From: Linnemannia hyalina
Taxonomy: Eukaryota > Mortierellomycota > Mortierellomycetes > Mortierellales > Mortierellaceae
NCBI GenBank assembly: GCA_019671135.1
Contig: JAHRHY010000016.1
Location: 864,501 to 928,500 of the forward strand
Reading direction: 5' to 3'
DNA: 64,000 bases
Numbering within the stretch: position 1 is the first letter of the stretch; every line of letters starts with the position of its first letter. The position numbers and the translations under genes are program-made. The notes under the pieces are model-generated. The model was not told the DNA's origin. It did not search any database and worked only from the letters and a program-made list of their open reading frames with translations. This document shows positions 57,870-64,000 of the stretch, piece by piece.

Positions 57870-58350
57870 GATCGTTTGTCAGCCTCTAGGACCGTCCTCA
57901 CCGCCGGACCCTTGTTGCTTTGTGGGACGCGTTCAAGGAACCTAGGAGCGCTCTTCCTCCAATCTTGATGACCATGTTGCCTCTCCTTTCCATAATATTC
58001 GTACACATCAGTCCCAACAGGGGTGTCGATGACTGCTCGATCAGTCACTCGAGTGTACCTCTGATCGCCCTGGGCACCGCTGTTCCCCGTGTTCTGCAAC
58101 GGCTCGTCCGCAAAGGCACTCGTCCACTCGGAGTTTCAGCCCATAAATCTGTTGCCATCTGTGGATTTGTGTCTACTCTGCCCTCAGGTCCTTGGTTGTG
58201 CGTGTGCGCTTCATGCTGCTGGTGATGCTGTTCTCCTCCTCCCACTACATTTGGGCTGTCTCCCACTTCCCCTTTCTCTTCCTCTGGTTGTCCCTTTTGG
58301 TCGCTCGTGCTGCACTTTCCCCAATGACAGTCACCCGATTCGCCTCTCAA
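57870..58350 (-). mobile_element. LINE 3' fragment, second copy
   Basis: Aligns over about 430 bp with 38005-38480 in the same orientation, sharing CCCTTGTTGCTTTGTGGGAC, GATGACTGCTCGATCAG and CTTCATGCTG blocks. It has no MITE at the site where the other copy is interrupted. Only the C-terminal zinc-knuckle end of the LINE is present; the frame is broken. Confidence 0.8.
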
Positions 58351-58491
58351 CCGAACAAGCGCAGTTGAAACTTGAAAGAGGTCTGCGCGTCTTGATCGAT
58401 ATCAATGCACTCTTCCCTTCCACACACTTTTACGCCCCTCTTCCCTTCCATACACTCTCGCGCCCCTCTTCACCGTAGAACTCATTGCCTG

Positions 58492-61400
58492 ATGACTAAA
58501 AGAAAAGGTATGCAACGAAACGTGCGACGTCTGCCGCTTTGCCAATTATCGTTCAGGCTTACTGTTTGTCATTTGAGTAACTTTTTATTGCCTACTTTAT
58601 AGAGCGTAAGGACAACGGACCCTCAGAGACGTAGTCGAAAACAAAGCCCACAAAGAAGAGCAAAAACATTACCACATCCTTCACAACCACCACACCCTCT
58701 ACTAGACAAAACAGCGTACAACCAGCACGTCCCAGGCGGAGCTCGCGGAAGATTGTTGAGGACGAGGACGATGACGATGATGAGGGGGGTCTAAGCTCTG
58801 ACAACGTTTCAATAAGTCATGTTTCCATCACCGAGAGAGGTTCTCTCTCCAAGGCGCCAGCGTACCCCTCGGATGATGATAACGACGATGAAGAGGAGGA
58901 GAGCGATCAAGACGACGACCCAAAAGTTGCACGTCGGTCTACTGGCAGGAACGCGCCTGCAAAGAAGCCTAAGGTCTCCAAGTCTGTCTCCAAAAAGAAG
59001 ACCCCTACAATACAGCAAGTCTTCGGTAATGTCATCTCGTCACTCTCATTTTTTTGATGCGATGGCAGTACATAGCGGATACTAATAGTTATGTTCGATG
59101 TATCCATTCACAGATATGATGATCGACCTATCCATCAAGTTAAAATCGCGCATCACCTCACTCTGGAACGACATTATTCCGAAGGACCTCGACACCAAGA
59201 CCCAGGTGTCGCGAGCGACCTGTTGTCTCACGGGTATAGCACTTCGAACAATGGGCATCCCCAAGGAGTCTTTGAAGGAATATGACGACAGTATGGAGAG
59301 CTTGCGGTACTACCGGGATGGCAAGACTGCCATTGAAGCATTCGTTGCGGTATGTACTTTTACACCCACGCGCTCAGCTATGCAAGTGTCTGAAAATGGT
59401 TAATTAGCATTTACTGACCTGATCGCCTTTTTAATTTCAATAGAGCGGCGATATCACGACGTTCCCCCTGGACAGACACAACACACTCTTGGAGAATTTG
59501 GAGGTATTCATTATCGAGAGCCTCTTCATTCTTCAAAGGAAATCCATATTGCACAAAGTCGCTGCTGCATTTGCACAATTCGCCCTCGATCACACAAGGT
59601 AAACTGTCGTTCACATTATGCTACATATGGAATGTAAGGAGGGTATGTGTTTTATCGGGTCCTCATAATTGAACCTTATTTGATTACAGTACACATTCCC
59701 AATCAAGCAGTGCCGCATCAGGGAAAACAGTTGCCGTCCAGCGAGTTACCACCGCAATCTGTCGTTCTCTACTACTGGCTCTACTTCAGTTAACCGGTGA
59801 CGACGACGAGACTATTGTGGAATCTCGGTTGAAGCGCCCTCCGAAAGTTCAACTCAATACAAAGGCCCTTTTTCAATCTCTGGTTCCCCGGCTGTCGACG
59901 TAAGTTGGTGTCATTTTTCTATTCTGTACTCTTGAACCTCGCTTCTGGACATTGTCCGATTGACTCCTCTTGATTTGAATTTTTCATCTTTTTTACCTAT
60001 AGACGATATCTCACCTTTGTGGGGTCAGACTGCAACCAGATCAAGCAGGAAAACCTACAATTTGTCCCTCGAATGGTGATGGCCACGTCAACTTTCAGAA
60101 GTCCCATCGTTATCGACCACATCTCTGGTGGTTTGACCAATGCAGACAATCTAACCAAGATGGCCGCGGTAAGATGTCTCTCCGCCTTAGCCATGAGGTC
60201 CTTGCACGACTTCATGAGGCCTTACTGGGACGGATTCTGTTCAACACTCTTTGAACTCTTGGATGACCAGACCACACCTCACCTACTAGTCAAGGAAATA
60301 CAACACACGATGACGCTCATCCACAGCATCATCAGCCCCAGCGACATGGATCGGTACCATCTCGCAAGTTTGGCCTGGATCGAGTATGAGGACGTGGCCG
60401 AGGAGTCGGCGAAATACATGTACTACCAACTGATTCGACCGGACACAGAGACGCTTCGAGCAGCGAGCCGAGCAACACTCGATACATGTTTGGAGGTGGC
60501 ACCAATTGGTATGGACGGGATGTTATCGGTTCATGCCGCCGCCAGGGTTTTGGCTCGGATGCAATACGAGACCATGGGCAAGTTGACCGAAAAAACCGCA
60601 ACTCTATACGTGGAGACTATCATGGAAAAAATTACTATGTTCTGTCCGTCTTTACTGGTAAGCATAACAATGCTTGAAATCTTTCGCCGATGTGTTTTTT
60701 TGGACATTTGATCGATGATTGACAAGACGTTTTTTTTTATGATAGGACATCGATACTCATGCAAGGGTGATCAAACACGGAAACATCCCCGGCGTCGACG
60801 CTGAGAGAAGTGGCACACGCCAAACGCTGTTCGACATTCGTATCGTGGCACTGCAGCACGGCATGAGAATGATCCCGCAGTCGTCCCCGGAAAGGAGCCT
60901 TCAGTACTTCGAAAACGTTGCTACAGTCATGAAGGAAGTTCTTCAGGCACCAACAATGGACAAGAGGCGTCTGGGATGCCTAGTGGCATCTATCGACGAC
61001 CTCGCTGTCCATAATAACAACATGCACACTCAAGTAAGTTGACAGCATAATTCATTTATTTCCATGCCATGTATCAGACTTCAAACTTTATTGTTGACAT
61101 GTCTCTTACTTGTTCCTGCAAAAATAGGGCATGTGCGTCCTACTGGATCGCTTACAAGGAATACTCTGTGATGTCGCGGATGCGAGCAAGTCATCCCTCC
61201 TACTGGTAATGCTGTCGCATCTGGCAGCAGATCCAAGGGTCTTCTCAGGACGGAAAGAGGTTATCCGTGGATATGAACGACTTTGGTTGCGCGATGTGAT
61301 GTCCAATAAGGTAATTGAGCGAGGACCTTATCCTTGTTTTATTTACTATCTCATTGCTCAGTTTAAGCTAATGCCTGCTTCTCTTGATCCTCAACTATTT

Positions 61401-62953
61401 AATATAGTTACATGGAAGCACCACTTCGCCGGACAAGCTCGCAGGATCACCAAATGCTGAGAGTGATATTGGCATACCTACCACTTGCAAAGATTCGTCT
61501 TCTCCTGAGTTGTACCTCACTCCTGGGACTCTACAAGCCATTAAGGTCTTCTCGATTTGGTACAGCAGGGTGTATCCGACTGGTGCACTCTCTGTGGATG
61601 ATTTGAGTGAGTTGGTAGAGGCCACCTTGGAAATAAGCGTTCGAGCCCAGAGTGCAACTCAAGAGGATGTAAGTATTGAACATAGCTTTACTTTGACAGG
61701 CTCAACAACAATTGATACGTCCGGAAAATAATCCAACCTTGCTTCCATACAACATTTTCTTCAATGTAGATCTGTATCGACGCGCTCAAGTGTTCGCAGT
61801 GGTCACTCAAAGCCCTGTCATACTTAGCATTTACGACATCTACGAAGCCGCTACAGCTGATTGGACCCATTGTCGCACGTGTTCTGGATACTGCGCAGAG
61901 GTTGAGTTTTGGTGAGAACACTGGCACCTGGGATATCAGAATTTCCGCCCTATGTCAGTTGGAGGAACTGGCGACAGAATTCAGTCTTGGATGGTTTGAA
62001 GTATGGGGGATGGGAGAACAAATTAAAATGATCATCAACAACGCCACCAGCTACTTGCGAGCGGAGTCATTCATGGAGCTGCTTGAGCAGGCAACAACTG
62101 CGGTCGTTCTCGGACGCACGGAACCCACAAAATACAAACATAAATCAGTCGAACCCCCGAAACGAGAAGACCTCTGCAGGATCATGAAGATCTTTCTCGA
62201 CCGCTACACCGACCGGACACTCGGCATCCAGACCGCCATCCAGGTGATACCACACCATCAGCGCCTGGATCCGCAGTATGACCGTATGGTAGAAAGACTC
62301 GTCAGGATAGTAGCCGATCGATCGACTCAGCCGCATGACATCTTTATCCCTGCCCTGGAAAAGGTAACAAGCATGCTTCCGTTATTTTTTTTGGCTTTAT
62401 TGTCGCCTTTCGAAACTATCGATTGGGCCCATTACTTAACAGCTATTTCTGTATGATGTCCGTCTTGCTTCCTACGCCAAAAGTCGGGTATATCATCTCT
62501 GGAGTCGGCGGCTTGTCTAGCAAGGCTCATCTGTCGCATTGGTTCGGTCACCATCGAGGATCTTATCAAGAGACTCTTCATGGCAGGGATCGCCAAACTC
62601 GGTATGACTGATCAGCATCCCCAGGAGAACGGGCTCTTGTTTTCCATCGCATCAAGATTGCTTGAATCTTTGGCGCCGGATTCAAAGATCGTGAATACAA
62701 TGTACGTACCAAGCATGATATATCTCGCACAAGAGTGAGGAACGTTCTATGTGGTTGCGACATTGTAATGGTCCTGACTGCATACCGCCACCTTTGCTTC
62801 ATTAGGCTCGATGCCATGGCACGTACCCTGGAGAAACTTGGCAAGAGCCCCATCCCCGACGAATATGTGCATCTCATGGATCTACTGAAGAACATGTCCA
62901 CATCTTCTAGTGCTGAGTCGTCGAATGCCAAGACAAGTCCTACAGACTCCTAG
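58492..62953 (+). CDS. Large helical-repeat (HEAT/ARM-like) protein, uncharacterised; stop at codon 16
   Basis: Twelve exons: 58492-58507, 58603-59025, 59114-59349, 59444-59598, 59690-59899, 60003-60657, 60746-61033, 61128-61310, 61408-61668, 61770-62363, 62484-62701, 62806-62953. All phases close (1128 residues). Residues 17-140 are disordered, mixing basic and acidic runs (IVEDEDDDDDEGG, DDDNDDEEEESDQDDD) and KKPKVSKSVSKKK, typical of nuclear proteins. The rest is leucine-rich helical repeats (LTKMAAVRCLSALAMRSL, LLVKEIQHTMTLIHSII, LRAASRATLDTCLEVA), like an alpha-solenoid scaffold. The family is not recognised. The one defect is an in-frame TAG at 58632-58634. Either this is a nonsense mutation, or exon 2 begins after that TAG (it is itself a valid AG acceptor in phase 0) with a different first exon, or translation starts at the Met at 59116. 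Confidence 0.65.
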
Positions 62954-63488
62954 ACTCAAGGGACCCGTCGTCGGCGACTAGTGAAGTGAAATGTTCACAG
63001 ATCGTCGCAGGAAAGGACTCTGCCCAGAGTACAAGTGACCCATCCTCCGTAACTGCAGAAGGCCAGTGATCACAGACTGTCATAGGAAAAACTACTTTCA
63101 GAATTAAAACAATGAGCTGGCACTCTTTGCAGATGGCGTTGAATGATAGCACTGAGAAGAAAGTCGTTTGTCATTGTTGACAGGGATTATTGTCCATCAA
63201 TTGTCAACAAAAAATACCTGTCTTGACCAGACACAGGAGGGCAGTGTTTTATTGCCGTGGCTCAAATACGATTGGGGATTGGGTGTGCGATGACTTGAGA
63301 GGGGGTGCCATGTATGTAAGGGATATGAAAAGTGTAAAAAAGACTAGGTACATAAAACGTCATCACTGGCTGAGACTGATTGGCTGTTGGGAAACTAAAT
63401 TTCCCGCACGGCCGCGTCTCTTTGTTTTCAAAGAAAACGGGCAAAAAAGGCTACCTACCCCTTCTCCTCATCCTCATGCCCACACTCT
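62954..63488. other. 3' flank of the helical-repeat gene
   Basis: 535 bp. Two CAGAAGG/CATTGT-type short repeats near 62970-63070 and AT-rich sequence; nothing coding seen. Confidence 0.4.
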
Positions 63489-63710
63489 GACCTATGGCCA
63501 TAAGCAATGATAAGAGAAGGGAGAGGGGTGTATGGCGAAAGAGGGAAGTTGCTAGAAAAATAAAGCAAACGCGAGAATAATAGAAAAGTATACCTTGGGC
63601 AAAACGACGAGGACATCAGAAACGAGATCGACACCGACTTGGACCTATGGCCATAAGCAATGATAACAGAAGGAAGAGGGGTTTTATGGTGGAGGAAATG
63701 ATGAAAATAA
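63489..63710. repeat. Outlying satellite units
   Basis: Two units of the family at 56.7-57.7 kb, anchored by GACCTATGGCCATAAGC at 63489 and 63642 (spacing about 152 bp), same orientation. They place the helical-repeat gene and LINE fragment between two blocks of the same satellite. Confidence 0.85.
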
Positions 63711-64000
63711 GCAAGAGTGTCAAGTGATGATCAAAAGAGTTGGTGGCGTCCTGGACTGCTTCGCCCATGGGGTGTCTCACCCCGAGGGTGTGAGTATGAA
63801 CGAAGATGTGATAATGATGGCTTGGTTAGAAGATGGTGAGGTGGAGTGTCGATAGAATGGATATAATTGATGCGCTCTGTCGCCCCCCTTTCACTTTGCT
63901 TAAAATTAAATAGACTCCTTTGCCTCTATTGAATGGTTCGATAGCAGTCCCCGAAACATTTTTCTCAAGAGCGGTAAAAATGAAGACGATTCATCCTTTT
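63711..64000. other. End of window, no gene
   Basis: 290 bp without repeat or coding signal that I can support. Confidence 0.4.

Noticed and set aside
62364..62510. Apparent frameshift in the helical-repeat gene after 62363
   Set aside because: Resolved by using the AG at 62483 as acceptor; the frame then continues without a break.

Overview
The window reads as nuclear DNA of an early-diverging filamentous fungus, most likely a Mortierella-type fungus (Mortierellomycota). This rests on short GT..AG introns, a fungal-type adenylate cyclase (RA, LRR, PP2C-like and cyclase domains), F-box/LRR and DUF6589 gene families, Tad-like LINE and Ty3/Gypsy debris, and polypyrimidine 5' leaders. The assignment is by gene style, not by a marker gene. 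No rRNA, tRNA or CRISPR array was recognised.

Region 1 (1-31 kb) is a dense housekeeping block. In order it holds: an adenylate cyclase (minus, 3' end outside the window) whose two metal-binding aspartates are both replaced; the diflavin reductase TAH18 (plus), sharing a 0.5-kb divergent promoter with the cyclase; a DNAJB12/HLJ1-type ER J-protein (minus); a Pro/Thr-rich single-pass membrane protein (minus); the WD40 protein CIA1/CIAO1 (plus); an oligopeptidase B-like S9 peptidase with unusual N- and C-terminal additions (plus); cytosolic leucyl-tRNA synthetase (plus); a tandem-SCP2 protein ending in the peroxisomal signal SKL (plus); and a pyridoxamine-phosphate-oxidase-like FMN-binding protein (minus). 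Exon phases close for all the spliced models. TAH18 and CIA1 both serve cytosolic Fe-S protein assembly and lie about 5.4 kb apart.

Region 2 (32-36 kb) holds two lineage-specific paralogous pairs: two small four-helix membrane proteins, and two cysteine-rich proteins sharing a CxCCMxCCPD signature, one of which appears only after splicing.

Region 3 (36-64 kb) is an accessory, repeat-rich compartment. It has Gypsy fragments, a Tad-like LINE remnant carrying an 80-bp TA-flanked MITE, an F-box/LRR pseudogene with two in-frame stops, a coiled-coil gene fragment, two small secreted proteins, a degenerate Gypsy element, a serine-rich basic protein, a broken DUF6589 gene, a roughly 168-bp satellite array, a second LINE fragment that preserves the empty site for the MITE, and a 12-exon helical-repeat gene with a stop at codon 16. 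The same satellite recurs beyond that gene. The contrast between regions 1 and 3 suggests a gene-rich/repeat-rich two-compartment layout.
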